DNA from: Bacillota bacterium
GTDB taxonomy: Bacteria; Bacillota; Clostridia; Peptostreptococcales; Anaerovoracaceae
DNA: 26,009 bases
Direction: 5' to 3'
NCBI GenBank assembly: GCA_017543805.1
Contig: JAFYFK010000204.1
Location: 1 to 26,009 of the forward strand
Position numbers and translations under genes: made by a program
Shown here: piece after piece, positions 8,597 to 18,200 of the stretch
How the letters are laid out: every line of letters begins with the position of its first letter
Position numbering within the stretch: the stretch's first letter is position 1
The notes under the pieces: generated by a model
What the model was told of the DNA's origin: nothing
Databases searched by the model: none
The model's input: the letters and a program-made list of their open reading frames with translations, nothing else

Positions 8597-9493
8597 TTAT
8601 GCCTCGTTAAGATAGCGCCTCATGGAGATGATACTGCCGAACGCGCCGATGCTCAGGCCCAGGGCGAGGAATATCCACACCAGGTTGAACATCATGAATT
8701 CGGTCTCCACGAAGGTCGTCGAGAAGAGGACGAACGCCTGGTCTCCCAGCATTTCGACCATCTTCTCGTAAAGCGCCCAGATGATGCCCAGCGATATGAC
8801 CGCTGAGATCATGCCTATCAGCATACCTTCAGCCAGCATGGGACCGCGGATAAACCAGTTTGTGGCGCCGACGTACTTCATTATCATGATCTCGTCGCGC
8901 CGCGCCATAACGGTGAGCTTGACCGTATTGGAAACGACTACGACCGAGACTATTACCAGGAATATTATTATGACCATGGCAGCCTTCTGCAGCGCGTCCG
9001 AGATGGCCAGCACCTTGTTGATCTCCGTCTGGTAGTAGCGTACGTCCTCGACGCCGATAAAGTTCCGGCAGATGGAGGCCGTAAGCTCTCCGCCCTGCAG
9101 GTTGCTGAGCGTGACCCTCAGGGAATTCGGAAGCGGGTTCTCCGACAGCCCGTCGAGCAGGTAGCCGTTTTCACCCCAGCGTTCCTTGAATTCCGCCATA
9201 GCCTGCTTTTTGGAGATGTACTCGACGTTTGACACGTCGTCCAGAGCCATGAGGCTCTCCATCATGGTCTGGGCTTCTTCGTAGGAGGTGGAGTCCTCGA
9301 GGAAGACTTCTATGGTGTCGAACTGCTCCTTTACGCTTTCGGTCATAAAACTTACGTTGACCGTCAGGAAGAAGAACAGGCCGAGTATGAGCAACATTGC
9401 GGTTATCGAGAAGAGCGAAGCGAGGGTCATGCCGCGGTTGCGCCACATCTGGATAAATGCCTGTTTGAGTGAGTAGAAGAGGTTCTTAATCAT
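8597..9493 (-). CDS. ftsX: Cell-division membrane protein FtsX
   Basis: Permease-like partner of FtsE that transmits ATP hydrolysis across the membrane to an extracellular cell-wall hydrolase. The 298 residues show the FtsX layout: an N-terminal TM segment (~22-45), an extracytoplasmic domain (~46-165) starting VSFMTESVKEQFDTIEVFLED, and three C-terminal TM segments (~170-192, 220-245, 265-290). The cytoplasmic motif MARRDEIMIMKYVGATNWFIRGPMLAEG precedes the third TM and is typical. The ATG at 9493 overlaps the end of ftsE by 8 bp, indicating translational coupling. The downstream M23 hydrolase is the probable target. Confidence 0.95.
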   Translation of the reverse strand: MIKNLFYSLKQAFIQMWRNRGMTLASLFSITAMLLILGLFFFLTVNVSFMTESVKEQFDTIEVFLEDSTSYEEAQTMMESLMALDDVSNVEYISKKQAMAEFKERWGENGYLLDGLSENPLPNSLRVTLSNLQGGELTASICRNFIGVEDVRYYQTEINKVLAISDALQKAAMVIIIFLVIVSVVVVSNTVKLTVMARRDEIMIMKYVGATNWFIRGPMLAEGMLIGMISAVISLGIIWALYEKMVEMLGDQAFVLFSTTFVETEFMMFNLVWIFLALGLSIGAFGSIISMRRYLNEA

Positions 9494-10169
9494 CGTAGCC
9501 GTACTCTCCTCCCACCGAATCGCGGACTATGTGCCCGTGGTCTATCGCGACGACGCGCTTGCCCATGCGGTTTACTATGTCCTTGGCGTGCGTTACCATA
9601 ACGACCGTAGTTCCGCGCCTGTTTATGATGTCGATAAGCTGCATTATCTCCCATGCGGTGTCCGGGTCGAGGTTTCCTGTCGGCTCGTCCGCTATGAGCA
9701 TCTTGGGGTTGTTGATTATAGCCCTCGCTATAGCCACGCGCTGCTGTTCGCCCGCGGAAAGATGGTCCGGGAACTCGTCCGCCTTGTCCTCTATGCCCAT
9801 TACGGAGAGGATCTGCGGCACCTGCCTCTTTATGGTGCGCTGCGTGGCGTGGATGACTTCCATTGCCAGCGCGACGTTTTCGAATACTGTCTTGTGCGGA
9901 AGCAGGCGGAAGTCCTGGAATACCATGCCGATGTCGCGGCGGAGTTTAGGTATCTGCCGGTTGGAGAACCTGGTGATGTCCTGCCCGTCCACTAGTATGC
10001 GGCCGCTGTCCGCGTTGATCTCGCGGAGTATCAGCTTTATGAAGGTCGACTTGCCCGCGCCTGACGGACCGACCAGGAAAACGAAGTCTCCGTCTTCGAT
10101 CAGTATGTTTGCCTCGTGCAGCGCGTCTGTTTCGCCGAACGATTTTGTTACGTTTTCAAATTCTATCAA
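9486..10169 (-). CDS. ftsE: Cell-division ATP-binding protein FtsE
   Basis: Cytoplasmic ABC-type ATPase that drives FtsX; 227 residues, standard length. Motifs are complete: Walker A GPSGAGKST (34-42, Lys40), Q-loop MVFQDFRLLP (~82-91), signature LSAGEQQR (137-144), Walker B MLIADEP (157-163, Glu162) and H-loop MVTHAKD (His194). The family wording FSNRQIPKLRRDIG around residue 68 supports FtsE over other ABC ATPases. Translation probably starts at TTG 10169, because no in-frame ATG is near and GGAGTG lies about seven bases before it. It is the first gene of the minus-strand run and has a recognisable promoter about 45-70 bp upstream. Confidence 0.95.
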   Translation of the reverse strand: MIEFENVTKSFGETDALHEANILIEDGDFVFLVGPSGAGKSTFIKLILREINADSGRILVDGQDITRFSNRQIPKLRRDIGMVFQDFRLLPHKTVFENVALAMEVIHATQRTIKRQVPQILSVMGIEDKADEFPDHLSAGEQQRVAIARAIINNPKMLIADEPTGNLDPDTAWEIMQLIDIINRRGTTVVMVTHAKDIVNRMGKRVVAIDHGHIVRDSVGGEYGYDD

Positions 10170-10212
10170 GTGAGCACTCCAAATAACGCTATTTTGTAAT
10201 TTGCCACGTTAG

Positions 10213-10241
10213 ATAATACTATATATATGGATTTTTGTTAA
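10213..10241 (-). promoter_or_regulatory. Sigma-A-type promoter for the ftsEX operon
   Basis: Read on the minus strand, TTAACA (10241-10236) and TATTAT (10218-10213) are separated by exactly 17 bases, close to the TTGACA/TATAAT consensus. The predicted start of transcription is near 10206, giving a ~37-base leader before the TTG of ftsE that contains the GGAGTG ribosome site. This is the only good promoter I see for the packed genes between 3174 and 10169. Confidence 0.6.
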
Positions 10242-10272
10242 TACGGCTATGGCTTTTTTAATAAAAATTTAA

Positions 10273-10278
10273 TATAAT
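10273..10278 (+). promoter_or_regulatory. Candidate -10 box for the DUF523 gene
   Basis: A perfect TATAAT lies six bases before the ATG at 10285, so transcription would start at or next to the start codon and give a leaderless mRNA. No convincing -35 hexamer is present at 16-18 bases. A weaker alternative, TTGTTA (10235-10240) with TTTAAT (10257-10262), would give a ~16-base leader, still without a Shine-Dalgarno sequence. Moderate to low confidence. Confidence 0.35.
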
Positions 10279-10284
10279 CTTCAC

Positions 10285-10713
10285 ATGAAAAGCGTACTTA
10301 TCAGCGCCTGTCTGCTAGGCGAAAACTGCAAATATAACGGCGGGAATAACTATAATGAAGCCGCTGCCGCCCTCGCGGAGCGTTATGAGCTGGTGCCGGT
10401 CTGTCCGGAAGTTCTCGGAGGGCTTTCGGTGCCGCGCCCGCCCTGCGAACGATCTGGAAGCCGAGTGATCTCCAACGACCCTGAAGGCCTTAAGGACGTG
10501 ACAGAAGCCTTTGTATCCGGCGCGAGGCAATGCCTTGAGATCACAAAGGAAAAAGGCATTGAGCTTGCTGTCCTGAAAGCCAAAAGCCCGTCCTGCGGAA
10601 GCTGCAGGATCTACGACGGCACATTCTCACACACCGTCATACCCGGAGACGGCGTTACAGCCGAGATGCTTAAAGCGAACGGCATCCGGGTCATAACGGA
10701 GGAAGATCTGTAA
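10285..10713 (+). CDS. DUF523 family protein
   Basis: Small cytoplasmic protein of 142 residues, a complete single-domain DUF523 protein. Family features are clear: the N-terminus KSVLISACLLGENCKYNGG (Cys9, Cys15), then VPVCPEVLGGLSVPRPPCER (Cys40, Cys54), and AVLKAKSPSCGSC (Cys104, Cys107) followed by YDGTFS. Several conserved cysteines suggest metal or iron-sulfur binding, but the function of the family is not established. There is no ribosome-binding site before the ATG and a TATAAT lies six bases upstream, so the message may be leaderless. The gene is divergent from ftsE and converges on the subtilisin gene, with a hairpin terminator between. Confidence 0.92.
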   Translation: MKSVLISACLLGENCKYNGGNNYNEAAAALAERYELVPVCPEVLGGLSVPRPPCERSGSRVISNDPEGLKDVTEAFVSGARQCLEITKEKGIELAVLKAKSPSCGSCRIYDGTFSHTVIPGDGVTAEMLKANGIRVITEEDL

Positions 10714-10723
10714 TAAAAGACAA

Positions 10724-10753
10724 GATCCGCTGCGCAATATTACGCAGCGGATC
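10724..10753. terminator. Bidirectional hairpin terminator, copy 1
   Basis: Perfect 11-bp stem GATCCGCTGCG/CGCAGCGGATC with an 8-base loop (CAATATTA). It lies 10 bp after the DUF523 stop and 38 bp after the convergent subtilisin stop. On the plus strand it is followed by ATATTTATTTT, and on the minus strand by TTGTCTTTTATTA, so it could end transcription in both directions. The same 30 bases occur at 23861-23890. Confidence 0.75.
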
Positions 10754-10791
10754 ATATTTATTTTGCGGTCATAAAATGTTTATAAACAATT

Positions 10792-12153
10792 TCACGGTCT
10801 TCTCGCTTCGGTCAGCGGCGCATATTTTGCCGCGCCGCAGAAGAACTGCGCCCAGCCGGCAGCTTCATCCGGCGCCTGCAGCGCTGCGCTCTCGCCCGGA
10901 TCGATCGTCAGAGTAAAAGCGCTGACGTTCAGGAAGCGGCCGTCCTCGTCATAGCGCGCAAGATAATATATGCATTCCAGCGTTTCCTCCGTGGCATTGC
11001 GGATACTCTCCGCGGGTCCGGTTTCCGGGGCAAGCAGGTATGGCGGTTTTTCCGCGCGGATGACGCTTGCCGCGATGTCCAGCAGGCCGTAGCCGTATTT
11101 ATCGTCACGCCCTGCATCGCCTTTGTCCACGGCAGTTTCGGCGAGGATCTCCCGTATATCCGCCGGGGTCAGTTCATCGTCGATGCTCAGCAATACTGCC
11201 GCCGCAGCCGCAGCGTACGGCGTTGAGAAGGATGTACCGGTGGAGGTCACATAGCCTCCGAGATTCCCCGCGGTCTTGACGTTCACGCCCGGCGCCGTAA
11301 GGAACACGCTGCTGTTATAGTTGGATCTGTAATACCAGTCTCCGTTCCGGTCCACGCTGCCGACACCGATCACTGTATCGTATGACGCGGGATAATAGAG
11401 AGCGGCAGTTCCGTTGTTGCCTGCCGCCGCGACCACCGTAACGCCTTTCTCCTCGGCGTATCCTATCGCCTCCGCAAGCAGCGTCGAATCGCTGTTTATG
11501 CCGACGCTCAGGTTGATGACATTGCAGCCGTAGTCGTCGACAGCGCCGTATATGGCGCTGCAGACCGTGCTGGTCATTACGGTCTTTCCGTCCGTTATCT
11601 TGAGCGGTACGATCTCCGCCTCCGGCGCCGCGCCTACATATCCGTCGTCTCCGGAACCCGCTATAAGCCCTGCGACGAGTGTGCCGTGGCCGTATTTGTC
11701 CGCGGTGTCGTCTTCGTCCGCGCCTTCCATGTAATTGTGTCCGGCCTGCAGGCAGTGATCAAGGAACGTTCCTGCATTGACTCCGGAGTCGATGACCGCC
11801 ACACGGACTCCCTGCCCCAGATATCCTTTGGCAAAGGCAATATCCGCGCCGATCAGGGCAAGATCCCATTTGTCGGAGGCGTAATACTGCGGCGGATCTT
11901 CATCCAGGATAGTCATGACCGAGTCCTGCTCATACCATTCGAGCTCTCCCGCCGCGTAAAGCCACCGCATCTCCGCCGCGCTGACCACCTCAAAACGGCT
12001 GTTTCCGTCCTTAAGCTTTACGATGTAATCCGGTTCTTCAGCTACTGCGGAGCAGGTCGGCAGAATGATAACAGCAAGCAGGGCTGCGGCCAGAAGCTGT
12101 AACCTGCGCGGAAACTTTTTATTCAGTTTTTCTCCGCTTTTTTTTATTTTCAT
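10792..12153 (-). CDS. Secreted S8 subtilisin-like serine protease
   Basis: Exported serine protease of 453 residues. A basic N-terminus and hydrophobic core (~17-37, ending near TCSAVAEE) form a signal peptide, possibly a lipoprotein type because of the Cys in PTCSA. Residues ~41-90 (DYIVKLKDG ... WYEQDSVMTIL) resemble a short I9-type propeptide. The S8 domain has an intact triad: Asp122 (AVIDSGV), His156 (YGHGTLVAG) and Ser308 (GTSFSTPYAA), with oxyanion Asn246 (AAGNNG). About 90 residues of unknown function follow residue 365. The start is fixed because an in-frame TAG lies two codons before the ATG; there is no good ribosome site. A terminator separates it from the giant surface-protein gene, so it probably has its own promoter. 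It may process the neighbouring surface protein or peptide; this is inference. Confidence 0.92.
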   Translation of the reverse strand: MKIKKSGEKLNKKFPRRLQLLAAALLAVIILPTCSAVAEEPDYIVKLKDGNSRFEVVSAAEMRWLYAAGELEWYEQDSVMTILDEDPPQYYASDKWDLALIGADIAFAKGYLGQGVRVAVIDSGVNAGTFLDHCLQAGHNYMEGADEDDTADKYGHGTLVAGLIAGSGDDGYVGAAPEAEIVPLKITDGKTVMTSTVCSAIYGAVDDYGCNVINLSVGINSDSTLLAEAIGYAEEKGVTVVAAAGNNGTAALYYPASYDTVIGVGSVDRNGDWYYRSNYNSSVFLTAPGVNVKTAGNLGGYVTSTGTSFSTPYAAAAAAVLLSIDDELTPADIREILAETAVDKGDAGRDDKYGYGLLDIAASVIRAEKPPYLLAPETGPAESIRNATEETLECIYYLARYDEDGRFLNVSAFTLTIDPGESAALQAPDEAAGWAQFFCGAAKYAPLTEARRP

Positions 12154-12163
12154 TTCCGGCTAT

Positions 12164-12169
12164 ATAATA
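12164..12169 (-). promoter_or_regulatory. Candidate -10 box for the subtilisin gene
   Basis: TATTAT on the minus strand ends ten bases before the ATG at 12153, which would place the transcript start only about four bases before the codon. I see no good -35 at standard spacing. The closest match, TTGTAT, is 20 bases away, so an activator may be needed or the assignment may be wrong. Confidence 0.3.
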
Positions 12170-12173
12170 CCCT

Positions 12174-12190
12174 TATTTGGCCGGCAAATA
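12174..12190. promoter_or_regulatory. Palindrome upstream of the subtilisin gene, possible operator
   Basis: TATTTG-GCCGG-CAAATA, a 17-bp palindrome with perfect 6-bp arms, lies immediately upstream of the candidate -10 box of the subtilisin gene. Its place within the -35/-10 spacer suggests regulator binding, but no regulator can be assigned. Confidence 0.3.
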
Positions 12191-12200
12191 TACAACAAAT

Positions 12201-12258
12201 AAAAAAATCCAACAAATGATCCGCCGCATACAGGACAGTACACGACGGATCGTTTGTT
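12201..12258 (-). terminator. Rho-independent terminator of the giant surface-protein gene
   Basis: It starts 16 bp after the stop of the 3120-residue protein gene. Arms 12211-12226 and 12243-12258 (AACAAATGATCCGCCG and CGACGGATCGTTTGTT) pair over 16 positions with two imperfect pairs and a 16-base loop. On the minus strand the stem is followed by GGATTTTTTTATTT (12210 downwards). The core GATCCG/CGGATC is shared with the two 30-bp terminators elsewhere in the window. Confidence 0.75.
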
Positions 12259-12273
12259 ATTTTACTGATATTT

Positions 12274-15200
12274 TTATTTATCCAGTGCGTCGACGAGTCT
12301 GCTGAACATGACAGCTATCTCGGCCCTGGTCGCCCCGTCCTTCGGAGCGAGCCTGCCGTCGGCCTTGCCCTGAACGACCTTGTTCATGGTCATCCAGCAG
12401 AGCGGCTCGTAAGCGTAGCCTGCCACCCGGTCCGCATCCGGATAATCGAGCCGGAAGCTCCACATCCCGCTGAATCCCTTGCCCTTGTACTTGGCGTAGC
12501 GGTACAGGAATGCGGCCAGCTGTTCACGGGTCACCTCTCCGTCCGGGTCGAAGGTGGTTTCGGTAGTGCCCATGACGATGCCGTTTGCGGCAGCCCAGTT
12601 TACAGCGGTCTCGTAGTAGCTGCCGGCCTTGAGGTCTGTAAATCCGTAAGCCTTAGCCTCCGGTCTGTTCTCAAGCCTCCACAGCATCGCGACGACCATC
12701 GCTCTGGTGGTGTGCGCGTTCGGGGCAAATGTCGTCTTCGAGGTACCGGCCATAAGTCCGTTCTCAAGAACGAAATGTAAGCCGTTGTGGTACCAGGCTT
12801 TCGGATCGGCGTCGGTAAAGACGTCTATCGGACAGCTTGCATCCTTCGGGCAGTTTGCGATATCCGCACTCTTATCGTCGTAAGCTATCACGTAGCTTGC
12901 CAGCGAAGACATCTCCCAACTCAGCTTTCCGTTCGTGTAGGTGGCCGGGATCTGAGTCTTCTCTCCGTTCTGGGAGATTCCCCAGACCGTTAAGCCGGAA
13001 GCCTTCTGGCCGTCCTTCAGAGCATAATCGACCGCTACTGTCGCGGTACCTCCTCCGAGGTCCGTAATGCGCTTTCCGCCGCCTGTCATATAGACTTCGT
13101 AGACTTCCTGTACGTCCATATCGCCGAGGGCTTCTGTCTGTTTTACGTTCAGATCCTTCTTTGCTATCGGAGCAACATTGATCTGCAGGTCCATTCCGGC
13201 GGTCTGCCCGGCAGCCGATGCAAGCGCCTTCGGACTTAAGGTCACGGTGCTGTTCGGAAGCTTAACGGTAAGTCCGTCCGCGTCGTCATCAATGGCCTCG
13301 TCGATGGCTTTTACGGTCTCGCCGGGGATGACTACAGAGCTGACGTTCTCAGGCATGCCGCTCAGGTCGACGGTGACGGATCCGGTCTCATTGCCGGCGC
13401 CGGTGATCTCCTTCATCTGGTCTTCGCTCGGTGCGGTAATGGTGGCGGTGCTGCCGTCAACGCTCGCGGTGACGGATGTGCTGCCTTCATCGCCGGACAC
13501 CTCTGCGGTCACAGCAGCGGATCCTGACGAAGATCCGGAGGAAGATGCAGGTTCATCGTCCGAAGTATTGTTTGACGTGCCGCTGACGGTAACGCCGATC
13601 TCTTTGCTTATGCCGGAGGGCATCAGCACCATCGTAAGTCTGGTGCTTCCGCCGTTCACGCCGGTCACGGTGCCGTCCTCATCCACTGTCGCCACGTTCG
13701 GATCAGCAATGCTGTATACCGCTTTCGGTTCCGCCATAAACACAGTGGAGTCATAGCTGACGGTCGTGGAAGCAGTGTTTCCGCTCTTAAGAGACAGGGC
13801 TTTTCCGCCGTTGAAATCGACATTCATCGGGTAGTCCATAGTGAACAGCTTCTGGCTGCTCTGTTTTATTATGCTGCCGTCCTTGTCGATAAGATTTATC
13901 TGGACAGCGTCGTAGCCGCAATATTTGAACAGGCTGGCCGGTATGGTCAGAAGCTGCTCATCCTCAAAGACGGAGCTGTTGATAGTTGAACCGGACGCAG
14001 TCTTGGCCGGGAGTTGAGCAGTAATGTCCTTGCTGTAGAGCAGGCCCGTCTCGATGTTGCCATAGCGGTCGCTGTCCAGATCGTCGTATAGACCGACCAG
14101 ATGGATCTCGACGGTGGTGCCCTCTTCGGCAGGTGCGTTGCCCCTGTTGGCTACTCTGTAGTCAATGCTGAACTGATCGCCGTCCTGCACGAGCTCGTTG
14201 ATCGTAATGTTAAAGTCAGGAGCTATGCTGAAGGTATCGGAATAAGACTTTGTATCAGCATAGTAGCCGCCCTTCGCATCCTTCTCTCTGATGACCGCCT
14301 GGATGCTGTAGCCGTCCGGGCCGTCCGCAGGCACTGTCCAGTTGAAGCAGATCTTCTTAGCGGTGTTGACCGGGATGGTCTCGTCGCTGGTATATGTATC
14401 ACCGATCTTGCGCTTCTGCACGCCGTCCTTGTACTCGTAGAATTCGACCACGCAGCCTTCGGCGTTGATCAGACCGACATTTTCGACAGCGGCGGTGACC
14501 TGAACAGTCTCGTTCGCGACGGGTCTGGTGTCACTGAACTCGAACTGGGTCGCCTCCAGAGAACCTACCTTTTCGCAGCGGGTAACGCTCAGGGTCACGG
14601 GGGAATTGTAGGTCAGGGACGCAGCATAATAGTTACCTTCCCTGTCCTGAGTCAGGCCGATCTTGCCCTGTTCGACAAGGCGTACGGCCTCTGCCTCGCT
14701 CTGTGCCATCAGTTTGGAATAACGGTTGTGGACGATCATAAGATCGCCGTTTTTGTCCAGCGCCAGCGCAAGACCGTCGTTGAACTCATTGCTTCTTGTA
14801 AGCCTGTATGGCTTGGACCAGCGGGCGGTACCGGGATCCATCGCGCCGTTCGGATCCTGCTGGATCATGGCGGAAGCGTAGATCTCCTGCGCTATGCTGG
14901 AACCGGTCTCGTCTGCTCCGCTGTCTGCGGCCACGCTGTCCGTCCAGACAACGTAGAGGTTGTCTGCCTCGTCGGTCATTACCTCATACTCGGTTATCTC
15001 GATGGCGTCAGCGGTCAGCAGAGACCCGAAGTCCACGCCCATAACTCTGGGCTCATACTGTCTTCCTGTCTTTGCGTCAGTGGCGAATGTGCCGTCGGGC
15101 TGCACTGCCCAGGTAACATCGGCTTCGGTGTAATTTGCCGCATCCTCGCCCTTGTCAGCGGTCGGAACCTTTGCCTTGAACATTTCGGAAACGTTCAGAT

Positions 15201-18200
15201 ATTTAAGTGTCTGACCGTCCTGACGCCAGAAGAGGAAGGTATTTCCGCCGTTCCTTATGAGCTTCGGCGTGCCTACCTCCACCTGTCTGGTCCTCTCAGT
15301 CATAACGAAGCTGCGTGTCGCCGGGTCGTAATCCTCGAGCTCTTCGGTGACACTGCCCGCAACGCGGACAGGAACGTAGGTGGTGTGTGTATTGAAATCG
15401 TAAGTCTGGACATAGAGAGCCCTGTCATCCGCGGTGTTCAGATCGAAGTCCGTATCCACCGTGTAGGCGTATACCGCAAGACCGTTGTAGCCGGAAGCTA
15501 CGGTAAGGTCAGTGATCGGCGGGTCGGTATTCTTACCGTTCTTATCGATCAGCACGGACGGCAGGAAACGCTGTCCGCCCCACTCCACCAGACTCTGCCG
15601 CTGATCGGCAACGCTCTCCGAAGTCTCGTTATCGAAGTAGTACGTGCGTGCCCAGCCCTTGCCCGGAGTCTGACCGAAGGTGTTCACCGCATCCTCCTGA
15701 TTGTTGTATAGCATGTATACGATGGCACTGTAGGTCTTGTCGGGATCGGGGCTTACAGCTGCCAGATCGAGGAGCTTCTCGCCTTCCGAGTCGTATTTGG
15801 AGTCATTCTGATCCGTCTTGGTGTAGTAGACGATATAGTCGCCGGTCTCGCCGTCATAGACCGCCTGTGGGAAGTCGTCGTAGTAATCGTCGTCCGTAAG
15901 CTGGACAATAGGTCCTAAGCCCGGTCTGGACTTATTGAACTCAACAGTAAAGATATCGAATATCTTCATTGCGGCTGCCGGATCCTTCTCCAGAGCCTGC
16001 TGAACCAGTTCGGGATCATCCGAGCCGATCTTCTGCGCAAATTCGTCCTTCAGGGCATTGTACTTGGCGTTGGAAGCGGATGCCCAGGAGATTATGACCT
16101 TGTTGCCGGCGTCGACCAGATTTGGCCTGCTGTCGGCGGTCATGTCGTTCTGTACGGTCTGAGGCTCAGTCCATGTATCGTATGTTGCGTCGTAGACTGT
16201 CCACTTGAGCGTTGCGGCCTGCATGGCGTCTCTTTCGGGACTGTCGTCCAGGAAGACCATAAGGAACTTATTATCGCCAATGTTGATTATCTTGCTGGAA
16301 GGCTGAGCAAAAGCATTCTCAACGATATCCTTTGTTACGACCGTACCGTATGCCGCCATCAGCTGGCCGTCATTGGCCACCCACTTTGAATCGACATGCG
16401 GGTTGGTGTGGTAAGCGAGTCCTGTAGGCTCATCGTCCTGCAGCACCGCGTTCATGACGGTACCGACAAGTCCGCCCTGCTTATTCATTTCAATGGCGTT
16501 GGCAGTGGTCCAGGTGATGATGTCGTGGTCGTAAGCCCATTTCTTGAGGTCGTAGGTCTTATCCTTGATGGCTTCGACATCGCCCTGATACTTATCCACG
16601 AAATCGCCAAGCTCCCGGCACTTCTGAAGGGCAGTTGCCCTGTCGGCCGCAGTACCGTGTTCGTCTTCTATGCCTTTTTCGACATAGCTGATGCATTTAT
16701 TGGCCCTGCGGACCTCCTGGAAGTAATACATGAAGCCGTCCGCAAGAGGCAGAGGCCAGGATGCCGAGTATACGTCTATTGATGTTATCACAAGGTCTAT
16801 AGTCCCTGTGAAGCCTGCTTCGGTCACGTAGCCCCAGCCTGTGTCAAACAGATCGGGGAACCAGTCTGTGACATTGTTGCTGTAGCCGGACTCAAATACC
16901 AGTTCTACGGTGATCCTCGCGCCGAGTATCTTGTACCAGCCTACGCCGAAGGTTCCGGATACATAGATGCGGCCCTTGAACTCGAAGTTGAAGCTGTAGT
17001 CCTGCGCGTGGACCTGGCTCTTGTTCTTGAAATCGTCAAGCTTCTCGTACTCGGCCAGCGTCTTGTTCGGATCGGCTGAAGCGCCGAGGAAGAAGGTGAC
17101 GTTCATGCCTGCCTCAACGTTGACATAAGCGGGGATGGGTCCCAACATGAAAGGCCATGTATAGCCCACGCCGCCTGTAAATCCGATGAAGCCGCCCGCG
17201 CCCATGAAGACCGCGTCATGGCTCTTCCCCACTCCGCCGTCCTTAGTCATGGAAAGGTCGATATAACCGAAATCGATATAGATGCCTACATAGACCGCGA
17301 TCTTAAAGTAGGGCCCGCCGAAATTGCTTAAATTCCTGGCGCCATAAGCGGCGGAATGGCCTATTCGGGAAACGTTATAGGCCTGATCCAGGTCAGAGGC
17401 GAGGCCGTAAGCATTCTGGATCGCGTTATAAGTCTGATTTTCCGCATAGGCTGCTTTGAATGAACCGACAGAATGGTAAGGATTCCTCTGACTGCTGTAT
17501 CCGCTGCCGCCGCCGGTGCTGACGACAACGCCCAGCATGAAGCGCACTCCGCCGTAGAATGTCTCTTCGAACTTGACCAGTATGCTGAAGACGAAGCTCT
17601 GCGTATAGCCGCCGCCCTCGCCCCCGGCATTGCCTCCGGCAATTTCGTCGTCGCCGAAGTCCAGGCCGTCTTCATCGTCATCTCCGCCCATGGATTCAAG
17701 ATCGGCCATGAGGGAATCCATCTCAGCGCTTGCCGTGGCGCTGGAGACTACCCTGGATACGACGGTGACCGCTGCGGTTATAGCCCCGATGTAGGGGAAG
17801 GAACCGAAGCTTGCGCGCTTGTCGTCCGCAAGCAGGTTTCCGTCCTCGTCCGTCTTGGGCTCGACGCCCAGAAGGCTTGCAACGTCTTCAATGTCGTAGT
17901 CAAAGACCTGAGTCTTGAAATCCGGATCTGATATTACTGCATAACCTGTAGAGACCGGATCATAAACCATCTGCTTTTCGCCGGTAAAGGCGGTGGTCAC
18001 GGTCTGCTTGTCCGTTGTGAGCCTGCACATCAGCACGTCGCCGTAAGTCCAGGATTCGGGATTCTTCGGAGTGAACTGCGCAATATCAAGAGTAAAGGTC
18101 CCTCCGCCGTTTCCGTCAGGCACCCAGCCCCATTTTGCGGGAGAATCCTTACTAGGCGTGACGTTGGAAGAGAAGTACCCGTGGATCTCTCCGGTATTCT

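Noticed and set aside
14101..15711. 536-codon open frame on the plus strand inside the giant gene
   Set aside because: It lies antisense to a continuous, domain-bearing 3120-residue frame. Its product has no recognisable domain, and long antisense frames are expected in this GC-rich codon usage. The same applies to plus-strand frames at 18949-20355 and 20674-21687.
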